A program made the position numbers and the translations under genes. 64,000 nt of DNA from Siphonodentalium dalli (taxonomy: Eukaryota; Mollusca; Scaphopoda; Gadilida; Siphonodentaliidae), in NCBI GenBank assembly GCA_032622095.1, contig CP136062.1, positions 39,498,918 to 39,562,917 on the forward strand, in the 5' to 3' direction. Under the pieces are notes generated by a model that ran no database searches, was not told where the DNA came from, and worked only from the letters and a program-made list of their open reading frames with translations. Below, in pieces: positions 35,320-45,572 of this stretch. Every line of letters begins with the position of its first letter. Positions within the stretch are counted from its first letter, which is position 1.

Positions 35320-37620
35320 TTCAAGCTGGTATATACCCCTCTTATATAAGGATGGAAGATGCTACCAATTTCAAACCGATGGTATTTCTTCAGAGTTGAC
35401 TCTCTTGTATTATGAAAGCAAGCCCAATGAGGCCATGCACATATTGTATGTTTATAACACACAAAAGACTATATCTTAGCAGAATGTATGTCTCTGATGA
35501 TACAAACAATAAAATATCCAATGTATCCATAGTTGAATTTCATTTGGAAATATAGGAAAGCATACAATGTGACTTTATTTAGTTTCCACAAAGTATTTAA
35601 AGTAAAATATCCATCAAGTGATGTATTCTGCCTTGTCCTATATATTAAAATGCATGCAATGGACATGAGAAATGCTTAATTTATTGGTAGAGATGTCCAT
35701 CTGATAAGAAATACTGACATTTTAGGTTTGATACACCATTTCAGCTGGCTTGGCATCTTTTAAATTTGAAACCTAAGGGAATTTATTCAGCTTTGACTCT
35801 CTAAATTATGGAAGAAAGCCCAAATGAAGCCACTATTTGCATGTTATTAACATGTATAAGGCTATATCTCAATAGAATACATGTCTCTGATAAAATGCAC
35901 AATAAAATATCCATAGTTCAATTGCATTTGGCTATAGAGGGATGCATACAATATTGCTTTTATGTAGTTTCCAGACTATTTTAAGTAAAATATCCATCAA
36001 ATGATGTTTTCTACATAGCTTTGTATATTAAAATGCATGTAATGACCATGGGAAATGTTTAATTCATTAGTTGATATGTCCATCTGGTAAGAAATACTGA
36101 CATTTGAGGTTTAAAATACCATTTCATGGGATTGTGGGATCATAAATATCAAACTAAGGGAATTTCTTCAGATTTGACTCTCTAAATAATGGAAGAAAGC
36201 CCATATGAAGCCACTATTTGCATGTTAATGACATGTATAAGGCTATATCTCAACATAATACATGTCGCTGATAAAATACACAATAAAATATCCATAGTTT
36301 AATTGCATTTGGCTATAGAGGGCTGCATACAATATTGCTTTTAAGTAGTTTCCACAGACTATTTTAAGTACGATATCCATCAAATAATGTTTTCTACCTT
36401 GCCCTATATATCATAATGCACACAGTGACTATGAGAAATGTTTAATTTATTGGTACAGATGTCCATCTGATAAGAAATACTGTCATTTGGGGTTTGATAC
36501 ACCATTTCAGCTGGCTTGGCATCTTGTAAATTTGAAATAAGGGAATCTCTTCAGGTTTGACTCTCTAAATTATGGAAGCAAACCCAAATAAAGGTACTAT
36601 TTGCATGTTTATAACATATATAAGGCTATATCTCAACAGAATGCATGTCTCTAATGAAATAAACAATAAAATATCCATAGTTTAATTTCATTTGGCTATA
36701 CAGGGATGCATACAATATGGCTTTTATGTAGATTTGACAGACTATTTTAATTAATATTTCCATCAAATGATGTTTCTACCTTGTCCTGTATATTAAAATG
36801 TATGCAATGACCATGAGAAATGTTTAATTTATTAGTAGAGATGTCCATCTGATAAGAAATATTGCCATTTGAGGTTTGATACACCATTTCAGTTGGCTTC
36901 GCATCTTACAAATTTGAAATAAGGGAATCTCTTCATGTCTGACTCTCTAATTTATGGGAGCAAGCCCAAATGAAACCACTATTTGCATGTTTTTAACATA
37001 TATCTCAACAGAATACATGTCTCTGATCAAATAAACAATAAAATATCCATAGTTTAATTTCTTTTGGCTATACAGGGATGCATAGAATATGGCTTTTATG
37101 TTGTTTCCACAGACTATTTAATAAAATATCCATCAAATGGTGTAATTTATATCAGGCTCTGTGTATTAAAATGCATACAGTTGCAATGAGAAATGTTTAA
37201 TTTATTGGCAGGAATGTCCATCTGACAAGAAGTAACAATATTTGATGTTTGTGACATCAACTCACCGGGCCAGGCTTGCTACAACTTTCAAACTAAGAGA
37301 ATTTCCTCATGTTTGACTCACTAAATGATGGAAGTTAGCCCAAATGAAGCAACTATTTTGCATGTTTATAATGTATAAGGCTATATCTTTGCAGAAGGCA
37401 TGTCTCTGATAATAAAAATGATAACATGTCTATAGTTCATAGTTCAGTTGGTTAGACAGGGTTCATACAATATGGCTTTAATTATAGTTTTCACAAACTA
37501 GAAATTTTAGAATATCTATAAAATGATGTAATCTACCTTGCCCTGTGTATTAAAAGTGCATGCAATAACCTAATACATGTTCAGTTCATTGGCAAGCCTT
37601 GTAAGCCAGTGCATTCTTTT
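35320..37620 (+). repeat. Tandem array, six units of ~380 bp
   Basis: The anchor TTTGACTCTCTAAATTATGG recurs at about 35399, 35795, 36174, 36558, 36940 and 37312 (spacing 372-396 bp). Each unit then has CATGTTTATAACAT, AAGGCTATATCTCAACAGAA, ACAATAAAATATCCATAG, TTTGGCTATA.AGGGATGCAT, ATGTTTAATTTATTGG and GATGTCCATCTGATAAGAAA. Units are AT-rich, diverged by roughly 10-20% by eye, and non-coding. Confidence 0.93.
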
Positions 37621-37779
37621 ATATATGATGCGAGGCTCCATATGGATGACTCACATATATAAGAGAATGCTCTAGCACATGGTATGTTAAGACTTTAATG
37701 CTGCACCAGCGAATTCCCGCCATGGTCATATATATATGGGGGAGGCCCTTTTAACATTTATTATTTATTTAAGTTTGAG

Positions 37780-37885
37780 CGAAAATATTTGCATTTAAGC
37801 ACACATATTTGCGCTTAAGCACACATATTTGAGCTTAAGCACACATATTTGCGCTTAAGCACACATATTTGCGCTTAAGTTCAAA
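37780..37885 (+). repeat. 20-bp minisatellite, about five units
   Basis: Unit ACACATATTTGCGCTTAAGC, followed by a C-run at ~37903-37920. Confidence 0.9.
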
Positions 37886-37920
37886 TAACGCATTGACCAC
37901 CCCCACCCCCCCCCCCCCCC

Positions 37921-38883
37921 AATTAAATTTAAATGGCAAAGGTCAAAACACATCACTCAAGTCTATATTGGCCCACCATCTGAGTAATCCCGAGATACCT
38001 TTTATGAACATGCAAATTGTATAGATCTGTGTGCAGAACATGTCTCTATTATAAAATATACCAGATTTGTATGATGGACGAAATTGATAATCACAACTAT
38101 ACACCTTTTACTGAAGTCGGACTCGGATTACAACGTTTGGTGTGTCCGCTGTTCGCTCACGCTGTTCTTTCGTCAGCCATTTTGGCAACAAAAAAGTTTC
38201 GAGGTCGGAAACGAAGAGATAAACTCCATTTGATCTGATTTTTCAGGTAAGTAAACTGTTGTAAAGTGTTTTCTCTTCACGAAAATGTTGTAGCGAGTGA
38301 TATACTTAATTGAACTACGATCACACGTGCGTGATTTATTCATATTTTTCAAATGAAATGATGGTGAATTTTACTGTGGGTGAAATATGGTCGAAATTTT
38401 AGGATACCTTCAATCTGCTTGTCATTTGTTATGATTTGTCATGTTAAAATAGTAACATCTGATGGACTATGATTATATGGAATTGATCATTCGTATATTA
38501 ATGTACCCATCCACAATATTCGCAAAACTGGGAAACTTGGCAAAATCGGTTTTTATTAAATTATATTTTGTGCTTAATTTCTATAGTAAATAAAAGAAAG
38601 TATTCCGTAACTGGCTTGAGTGGTAAATTTTACTCTGCAAAAATCAATTCTGGCATAAAGCTATGCATAATTGATGTGTATTATCGGTCGAGATTTGTAT
38701 GACAATAGTTGGAAAACAAAAAGGTCACAATTATTGAAAATATAACTTAAAAGGCGATTGTATAGAAAGGTACTTCTTCATAGAATAATTTTGAACAAAT
38801 GTGAACCTGATAATATTAAAAATAAAATGCTCATTCAATGATTCATTCTAGTTATTGTGTGGCCAATTCATCATTACCTGTAA
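37921..38883. other. No gene assigned; possible 5' exon ending at donor 38246/38247
   Basis: TTTTTCAGGTAAGTAAAC at 38240-38257 is a strong splice-donor match. The preceding CpG-containing stretch (38150-38246) is open for 73 codons (38017-38238) and includes CAGCCATTTTGGC, typical of promoter/5' UTR sequence, but no downstream exon could be linked. Confidence 0.3.
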
Positions 38884-39138
38884 GAGGCCCCCCACCCCCC
38901 CCCCCCCTTTTCGTACGCCGTATTCCATGCCCTGTTATGAGATACGCCGTATACCGGCCCCTCTGTTAGGAGGTATTCGGTATTCCAAATATACCGGTAT
39001 TCCGTATTCGTACGCCGACCTTCCAAAAAATGAAGTTTTCATATATTTTTATGTATTCCATATGGCTGTTAACTGGTATTCTGTATTCCACTCTCTGTGT
39101 TAAGTGGTATTTCGTATTCCATGGGGGGTGGTGGCCTC
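38884..39138. mobile_element. Short element with GAGGCC-CCACCCCCC inverted ends
   Basis: The left end GAGGCCCCCCACCCCCCC and the right end GGGGGGTGGTGGCCTC are inverted repeats. The interior is built of GTATTCCGTATTC-like words on one strand (at least eight). No ORF. Target duplication not clear. Confidence 0.6.
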
Positions 39139-39155
39139 ATGTACATGTAGTGTAC

Positions 39156-39903
39156 ATTCAGACGACCACGATTAATTTGTAAGTAGAGGAATCAGGCCCG
39201 ACAAGATCGTGGATGGTTTGTTCACAAAATTGCAATGCGGCATCGAACATGATTATACCGTAGGTTGAACATCCTAAAGCATGTGATTGACTACACCGGT
39301 CATTTTCAGCTACAATTTTTATGCACACACCACTGCGAATCTTTCGTCACAAGTGGAGGTACCGGTATAAACCAAGGATACGCCTCAATTTGGCATCTAA
39401 AAATAGTAAAATCAAACAGTGCTTGATATTATTTTTGACCTACGATTTCGATGTGAGCGTGCGCAGTCCAATTATCAGTTATTTCCTATGATGGAAAAGT
39501 TTCGACAAGTTTACGATTGAATCGTGGTCATCTGAACTTTCACTAAGTGAATGTTCTGATGATCACGATTCAATCGTAAGTGGAAAGATTTTGTTGTGGG
39601 TAGTAACCGATACGGTGATAGTTGTACTGCGCATGGTCGGGCATTGTCATGAGTGATAAAAAGTAGTATCAAGCATTTTAGATGCAAAATTGTGGCGTAT
39701 CCTTGGCTACCTCCACTTGTGACTGAATCAGAACTGTGTGTGTACTTAAAAATTGTACAAAGTAAATAAAAAAACATAGGGTAGTTAATCACATGGTTAA
39801 CCGCCGAGTCGCCGACAATATACTCATGTGTGATGACATCGTAATCGTGTCAACAAACTATCCATGATTTTGTCAGGCCCGATTGAACCATGGTCATCTG
39901 AAT
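39156..39903. mobile_element. Two copies of a ~375-bp MITE in inverted, head-to-head arrangement
   Basis: The terminal motif TTCAGA(C/T)GACCACGATT appears at four points: 39156, inverted at ~39511-39537, direct at ~39552-39578, and inverted at ~39880-39903. The arms between them are inverted copies (AATCAGGCCCGA, CAAGTGGAGGTACC, CCAAGGATACGCC, TTTGGCATCTAAAA on the left; complements on the right). About 15 bp separate the copies. The whole forms a ~750-bp imperfect palindrome. No coding. Confidence 0.8.
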
Positions 39904-40445
39904 TGCTGAGGACGCTCACATTGTTGGTTGAATGAACTTTACACTTTGTTTATAAATATGTTTGCAAATTAAAAAAATACATGTATCCATATCACATACA
40001 TGTATATGCAGCATATTTTTCTTCTTATTACAGAAATGCCAGATTCATTAGCCACGGTCATTGTTATGGAACTACAGTACCGTGTAGTTATGATACACCA
40101 AAAGATATCACACCAAAAGTTGAAAATTAATACAACCACACGGATATCGTTAAATTAACTTATATATGCATGTATAAGACGAATCACTATCTTGTATTTC
40201 CATGCCTGTTTGTGTAATGCCAATGAATGCGGCCTGACAACAGGCGATGGGTGGAGTTTAAAAATTGACACCAGAAACAATGTCGGCAACTTCAAAGTTC
40301 ATGGTGTGCTACATTTAACCCCCTACTTGTATATACTATTTACAAATTTTCTATCAAGCATTCCCATTGCTTATAGAAAGTATAGTTGGAAAAATAGACG
40401 AAAATGGCCATATGATCAGTTGGTCGGAAAATATATTCAGGCATG
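39904..40445. other. No gene seen
   Basis: AT-rich with several TACATGTA words; an 87-codon frame (40192-40455) is unrecognised. Confidence 0.45.
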
Positions 40446-40685
40446 TACACTCTAAAAAATAACCATCCGTTTAGGTACTTCAGAGTACCAAAAAATTAGA
40501 TAGAACCATACCGTTTGGTACTATCACGCGTTGGGCACTATAAATGCTCGTAATACCTACGAGCGTTTGGCACTATCAAAGAACCTAATGTGTTACCCAA
40601 GCTGATTGGATGTCGCGATCACATGATCGCAACACCCAATCAGCTTGGATCACCCATTAGGTACTAGTGAAAAATTAGGGAAAAA
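40446..40685 (+). promoter_or_regulatory. Promoter-like / element-end sequence upstream of exon copy 1
   Basis: ACACTCTAAAAAATAACC begins a stretch with GGTACT...AGTACC and CCGTTTGGTACTA words, followed by a palindromic GCTGATTGGATGTCGCGATC / complement (40598-40650) that contains inverted CCAAT boxes. The same kinds of word (TAGTACCAAAC, TTTGGTACT, CCAAT...ATTGG) precede exon copies 2 (41125-41345) and 3 (41765-41915), so the unit is promoter plus exon. Start TACACTCTAAAAAAT resembles terminal sequences of some DNA transposons; the partner end was not found. Confidence 0.45.
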
Positions 40686-40795
40686 ATGGCGGCGTTCGAT
40701 GTGTATAACTATACACAGTAATATTGAGGTCTTGTGAAACTGTTGTTGGTGATTGGAGGCAATCGGTTTGTCAGCATTTTCGGAATAATTTAAAG
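40686..40795 (+). pseudogene. SAM-gene first exon, copy 1 (degenerate)
   Basis: ATGGCGGCG starts a copy that aligns with the intact exon at 41920: TTG(T/A)GGTCTTGTGAA, then ATCGGTTTGTCA, and TTTAAAG just before GGTTAT. Read in the matching frames it gives IGLSAFSE, then a stop where Gln stands in copy 3. There is one frameshift before ATCGGT and the frame from the ATG stops after 11 codons. A short intron follows and an acceptor GATTATTTCAG ends at 40861. It cannot encode the SAM half. Confidence 0.65.
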
Positions 40796-41349
40796 GTTAT
40801 ATACATCGTTTATGTTTACTATAATTATACACACATTCGGAAATTTGGTTGATTATTTCAGATAACGCCTATCACTTGCTGTGTTTTGTCAATAATTCAC
40901 TTGGTTTTGTTTGTTTCATCATTGTTCTAATATATATAGGCGGCTACGCGGGATACCTTATTCACACTTATTAGCTAATTGTGTTGAAGCATAATTAATT
41001 TATGCTAAAGCAGATATTGTTTTACATTCAAGCGATATATAATTATTACAATATATTAGGTTCCATCGCTAGTACCAGCAACGATTGTTGGCTCTATCTA
41101 TATATAGGTTATATTGTTATAGTACCAAACATTTTGGTTTTCTGGAGTACCTATTCTATATTTTGGTACTTCGTGGGAACCAACGCGATAGATTTCATGG
41201 ATAGTACCAAACAGTTTGGTTCTCTGGAGTACCTATTTTCTATTTTTATTCTTCGTCGATACCAAGCCCGTTGGTTCTATCGGAATACCAACTTGGTGAT
41301 CCAATTTGATTGGATGCGGTCGACGACGTGAGCCATGCCAAAAAATTAA

Positions 41350-41466
41350 TGGCGGCTTCGGGCGGTCATCCGATTCGGATTCTTTATAGGCAGCAATATT
41401 GTTGTCTTGTGAAGCTGTTGTCGAACAGTTGGATACAATCGCGTCGTCAGGATTGTCTGAACAAAG
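41350..41466 (+). pseudogene. SAM-gene first exon, copy 2 (degenerate)
   Basis: ATGGCGGCTTCG opens the copy. In a shifted frame it encodes ILLSCEAVVEQLDTIASSGL then SEQ, aligned residue for residue with the copy 3 sequence ILWSCESVIEWLCTIGLSSL then SEQ. The ATG is out of this frame and the upstream frame has a TAG. The conserved SAM tryptophan is Gln here. The exon ends at a GTTAAG donor but has lost four bases before it, changing the splice phase. An acceptor TTTTTTTCAG ends at 41622. Pseudo-exon. Confidence 0.65.
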
Positions 41467-41836
41467 GTTAAGTATATATATATCGTTAATTTACAATGTT
41501 TGCTATAATTTATATATTTATCATTATCAGTATCAAACATACACATAAACTGATATTATTGAATCGATAAATTTCATAAAATGATAAATTTTGCTGATTT
41601 AATTTTAGTTGATTTTTTTCAGACAAGCTCAACGAGGGGCTACAATTAATTAATTAATTCATTCATCACGTATTGCTATTTGTTATTAATCATTGGTTTG
41701 TTTTTGTTTGTTCTGATATATGTTATTTAATTATACGATTATTCTTAGAAACATTAATAATGTCCGTTTGGTACTGAAGTTCTGATTTATTCTGATTGTG
41801 TAGTACCAAACCGATTACCCAATATGATTGGACGTG

Positions 41837-41905
41837 GCGATCACGTGGGGTATGCCATATGGCGATCACGTGGGGTACGCCATGGCGATCACGTGGGAAC
41901 GCTAT
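41837..41905 (+). promoter_or_regulatory. Triple E-box repeat upstream of exon copy 3
   Basis: Three tandem GGCGATCACGTGGG units, each carrying the palindrome CACGTG (41842-41847, 41867-41872, 41890-41895), lie 25-80 bp before the ATG at 41920. ATTGG/CCAAT words are just upstream (41815-41832). Only copy 3 has the triplication. E-box binding by bHLH factors is inference. Confidence 0.5.
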
Positions 41906-41919
41906 TCAGATTAAAAAAC

Positions 41920-42034
41920 ATGGCGGAATCCGAATTTACGAATGATCTTCAGCGAGCGATTTTGTGGTCTTGTGAATCTGTTATAGAATGGTTGTGTACA
42001 ATTGGCTTGTCATCATTATCTGAACAGTTTAAAG
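41920..42034 (+). CDS. SAM-domain first exon, copy 3 (intact N-terminal half of a SAM domain)
   Basis: The ATG at 41920 opens MAESEFTNDLQRAI, then LWSCESVIEWLCTIGLSSL and SEQFK, ending with one base of the next codon before a GTTGTA donor (phase 1). W-S-x-E-S-V-x-x-W-L-x-x-I-G-L-x-x-x-x-x-x-F is the first-helix signature of SAM domains, which mediate protein-protein association. The exon is followed by ~75 bp of intron and an acceptor (CAATTATTTCAG, ending 42111) whose downstream sequence does not continue the SAM domain. The exon at 60293 does continue it: the leftover G plus AA makes Glu, giving QFK-ENEIDGETLINL. Either this is the true first exon of that gene over an 18-kb intron, or it is a displaced copy of a mobile element's 5' end. 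Copies 1 and 2 just upstream are decayed. Confidence 0.65.
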
Positions 42035-42562
42035 GTTGTATAAATTTATAATATTTACTTTAAGTACATGCACATTTGGAAATTAAGCCGATTACTTGTC
42101 AATTATTTCAGACTTGGCATGGGCACCTGCACTCGGTCAGTCTCAGCACTGCGGCAACACAGTTGTTGGAAACTTGTCAAAAAACCCGAAAAGAGATGTC
42201 ACCACCGCTACTTATTAATATAATTGACAAGTAGGGAAAGCTACTGAGCCCACCATCTCCCATCAAACCATGTCGCGCTCATTTCATGTTCAATTGCAAC
42301 AATAAAAAACATTAATTTCAGAAGGGTCACCCTATTTACCGAGAACAAGGTTTAAAATGTATAAACATTAAATATAGTGTTTTATTTGAAATATCTACAG
42401 TAGACATCAATATTTTCATTAAAATGTTTACTTTTATGCATTTAACCGACATATTGTTAACAAATTGTAAGCGCCACCGAGCGTCGATCTCGTTTAACAC
42501 ACAGCGTATCGGCTTAATTAATTAAGCTTGTTATCGGTTTGTAGTGTCTTCTCGGTTTGATA

Positions 42563-42755
42563 ATATAACAATAACATGATTTTTGAGGGCATTATGGTTT
42601 CTTAACGGCCCGATAGGAATGATTAACAGCCAGAGGGCCTATAAGCGGCCCGAGACGAAGTCGAGGGCCGCTAATAGGCACGAGGGCTGTTAATCATTCC
42701 GGGAGGGCCGTTAAGAAACCATAATGCCCGAAAAGTCATGTTATTACTATTATTT
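42563..42755. repeat. ~190-bp GC-rich foldback hairpin
   Basis: AATAACATGA, GAGGGCATTATGGTTTCTTA, ACGGCCCG.TAGGAATGATTA, ACAGCC and GCGGCCCGAG on the left are mirrored as inverted complements to the right of a centre at ~42655. Arms ~92 bp with few mismatches. Confidence 0.85.
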
Positions 42756-43504
42756 CCACACACTATCATTATGTAAGTGTCGTACCCCGACAAGTTCAAA
42801 TATTTCACAACATCTCTGAATTAACACAATTTAATCAAAATATATAAAAAGATATTTTTTTTAATTTACACAAATACGCATGGATCGTCTGGGTTGTGTG
42901 CAAACAATTATCACGTGATCAAAACAAAAATCATGTGACCAAAATACATCGAAATTAGGCAAAATATCACCGGCATCTGAGACCAAATAACTCGCGTAAT
43001 AATGCTTAAATTGAAATAATATATACCTGTGTTTACCTTAGGATACCATTTAGTTAGGTATGTGTTCTATGTAACACATGGCAATCGGGTATTTCTTCGT
43101 TAAAAAGCTTTATTAGAATAAAAAATTACGAAAAAGTCATCGACAGTTTGGTCACGTGACGTGTCGGGCCATCTCGTGCTAACGACGAGCATATCCCATT
43201 AGCGCCCTAGGGCCATAATGAACTTACATATTCACGTAATTTAGTTAGTGTTATGGGATTTTATCGCAGGATAAAACGTCATTAATATTCTAGAGAATGC
43301 CCTTATAGGTGGAAATAATTAAGCTTGTTCTCGGTTTGACACGAATTTAAACTTCCATCAGCTTTTATCCGGGCTTTGGACCGGCAGACAATGTGCCCTA
43401 TGTTTTGTTTAAAGTGCTTGTGCTGTTTCACTTATTACAGCACTCGAGCTCCACCATTTGAGACTCGGTTGTTCTCGGTAAATAGGAGGTCCGTTTCAGA
43501 AAAG

Positions 43505-43892
43505 TACCACTGCCATATCGTGACATCCTATTCCTAGCAATAAAACATATACATGTACCGGTATTTCTTTTCATGTTTACCGTACATGTAAGTGCAGTAG
43601 AAAATTGTCACTTTATAATTACTTTTATCGTATACAACATCCGAAAACAACTGTGCAACTGTGGGCTGCCGATTCCACGAGTCGCCATCCGAGAGTCAAT
43701 TAAGGGCAGATAGTTTCAAATGCTATTTTCTGCGCTTGACTCTCGGATGGTGACTCGTGGAATCAGCGAGCCGCTGTTGTTTGGGAAGTTGTATACAATA
43801 AAAGTAATTATAAAGTGATAATTTTCTACTGCACATACGGTAAACATGAAAAGAAATATATGTTTTATTACTAGGATGTGGTACTTTTCTTA
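43505..43892. repeat. ~390-bp foldback hairpin
   Basis: GAAAAGTACC, CTAG(C/T)AATAAAACATAT, TTTCTTTTCATGTTTACCGT, GCAGTAGAAAATT.TCACTTT, ATAATTACTTTTAT and CCACGAGTC(G/A)CCATCCGAGA are inverted around a centre at ~43718. The 66-codon frame on the minus strand is palindrome-derived. Confidence 0.85.
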
Positions 43893-44184
43893 AATTAATG
43901 TTTTTATTGATGCAATTGAACACGAAACAAGCGGTGACATGGTTTGATGAGCAATGGGTGGGCTCAGTAGCTTTCCCTACTTGTCAATTATATTAATAAG
44001 TAGTGGTGGTGACATCTTTTTTCAGGTTTTTTGACAAGTTTCCAACAACTGTGCATCACATCTACTGCATGCGCACATTGTGTATTTTAAATGTACAAGT
44101 TTATCACATAACATAGAGTTAAGCACACACGAGAAAGTACATGAGAAGAGAGTACAACGAGACGATTACTGGTATGACTTTAGA

Positions 44185-45572
44185 CAGGGTTTCCGCCAGG
44201 CCGGCTGCGGGTCCGCCGCCCGGACCTATTCCCCCTGCCGACCTTTGCCATAAAATCCCGCTCATACATAAATAAATGACGTTATTAAAAACTTATTCAG
44301 TCTTGTCTGTCTCGGCAGGCTATATATGATATCTAATCCTATTTTCATTAATAATGACCAAATGGAATCGACACAGTCCATCTTCAGAAGAAAACAAATA
44401 ACAGCATGAACAAACCATAAACAGTGACACGGGATTCCCCCACGTGATTGGTGGGGAATTCCCTATCAAGGGAGATATCATTGGTTCAATTTACTAAAGA
44501 GTATGGGAACGTGGATCATAAAAACTGCCTCATTTATTATCATGACGTGAATATTGACGAGGCGTTTGGACTTATTTATTCATCATTATTCCAACTTGTA
44601 TAAAACATGTGTATAATTTGAGGCATGAGGAAACACACAAATATCGTATCATTTATAGTATTAAAATGTAAAATTGCGACTTGGCTTTACTGTTGTTTTA
44701 GGGCAATGGATCGTTAATTTAGTGGTTGCCTCATTGTCACGAACTGAAGCATGAAAATGCTTGGGCTAATGGCAATCATCATAAAAGAATCTTTGTGCAA
44801 CATACACAAGTTCGCGTCAATGTCCCATTCAGAGTTTGCTAATGCTCGTTCCCGGGCTGGCTTAGATAATCATTCCGATGTGACGTCATATAGTAGAAGT
44901 TTGCAGACACATGCAGTTAACTGTGTCACAATAATAGAGATAATCAAAGCTACCCCGCTGGACAAAACAAGTGTCCATTGGCACCGCGGTGTATTTGCCG
45001 TTCGGTCGCGGTGTCAGAGTTTGTAACTGCAGTTGAGCACCGCGGCCGAACGGCAAGTACACTGCAGCCGAGAGGCAAGTACACTGCAGCCGAAAGGCAA
45101 CTACAACGCGGCCGAATGGCATGTACATCGTGGTTAGATTTCGGGTTTGTATCATCTTTTTTCAGTTTAATGAACGTACACCGCGGCAACTACACCATGG
45201 CCGAATGGCAAGTACACCGCAGCCCAACTGTTGTTAGCCGGTGGAGCCGCAGTGTAGTTGCATTTCGGCAGCGGTGGCAACGCTAACCGCACCGCGGTTA
45301 AGTGGACACTTGTTTTGTCCAGCAGGGTATTATACCGCAGTGCGTTTGTTTCTCAAAATCCTGATGAAAAATGCCCCTCATGACATACCGATCCATAAGT
45401 CGCAGGAAGTTTTTAATAAGGGAAATTGGGTTAGTAAGTTGCGACTTGTACATCGGCCGGTACGGTAAATGGTAAAATTACAGATAAATCGGTCTTCATA
45501 TATTTAATTATTTACTGGGTTTCCCCCATAGCAGCTACCGGACCCATTCCCCGACCCCTAGCGGAAACCCTG
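44185..45572. mobile_element. Non-autonomous hAT element (~1.39 kb) with 7-bp matching flanks
   Basis: The left end CAGGGTTTCCGCCAGG and the right end CC(C)CTAGCGGAAACCCTG form a ~15-bp inverted repeat. CTTTAGA stands immediately outside both ends; on the right CTTTAGAG fits the hAT target pattern nTnnnnAn. Subterminal GC-rich blocks (TGCGGGTCCGCC, GACC.ATTCCCC) are also inverted. A second copy of its left ~240 bp lies at 47413-47660. It carries the nested element 44951-45329 and no transposase. Confidence 0.8.
44951..45329. mobile_element. 379-bp MITE nested inside the hAT element
   Basis: The ends TACCCCGCTGGACAAAACAA then GTGTCCA, and TGGACACTTG then TTTTGTCCAGCAGGGTA, are 27-bp inverted repeats with one mismatch; TA at each border suggests a TA target duplication. 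The interior is a tandem of ~20-22-bp GGCCGAA(C/T)GGCAAGTACACCG-like units, interrupted by an AT-rich stretch (45125-45175). Several long frames here (up to 102 codons) are repeat artefacts. Confidence 0.9.

Larger units (their letters stand above)
42158..44053. mobile_element. 1.9-kb inverted-repeat element with two internal palindromes
   Basis: The left arm (42158-42345) is inverted at 43877-44053: CACAGTTGTTGGAAACTTGT, GATGTCACCACC, TACTTATTAATATAATTGAC, AAGCTACTGAGCCCACC and AACATTAATTT are shared. A further part of the left arm (CTATTTACCGAGAACAA) is inverted at 43460-43500. Inside are the palindromes 42563-42755 and 43505-43892. No transposase. It lies directly after the partial exon 2 of SAM exon copy 3 and may have truncated it. 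Confidence 0.7.

Noticed and set aside
44886-45286. Arg-rich frames of 79-102 codons on both strands
   Set aside because: They lie in the 20-22-bp repeats of the nested MITE 44951-45329.
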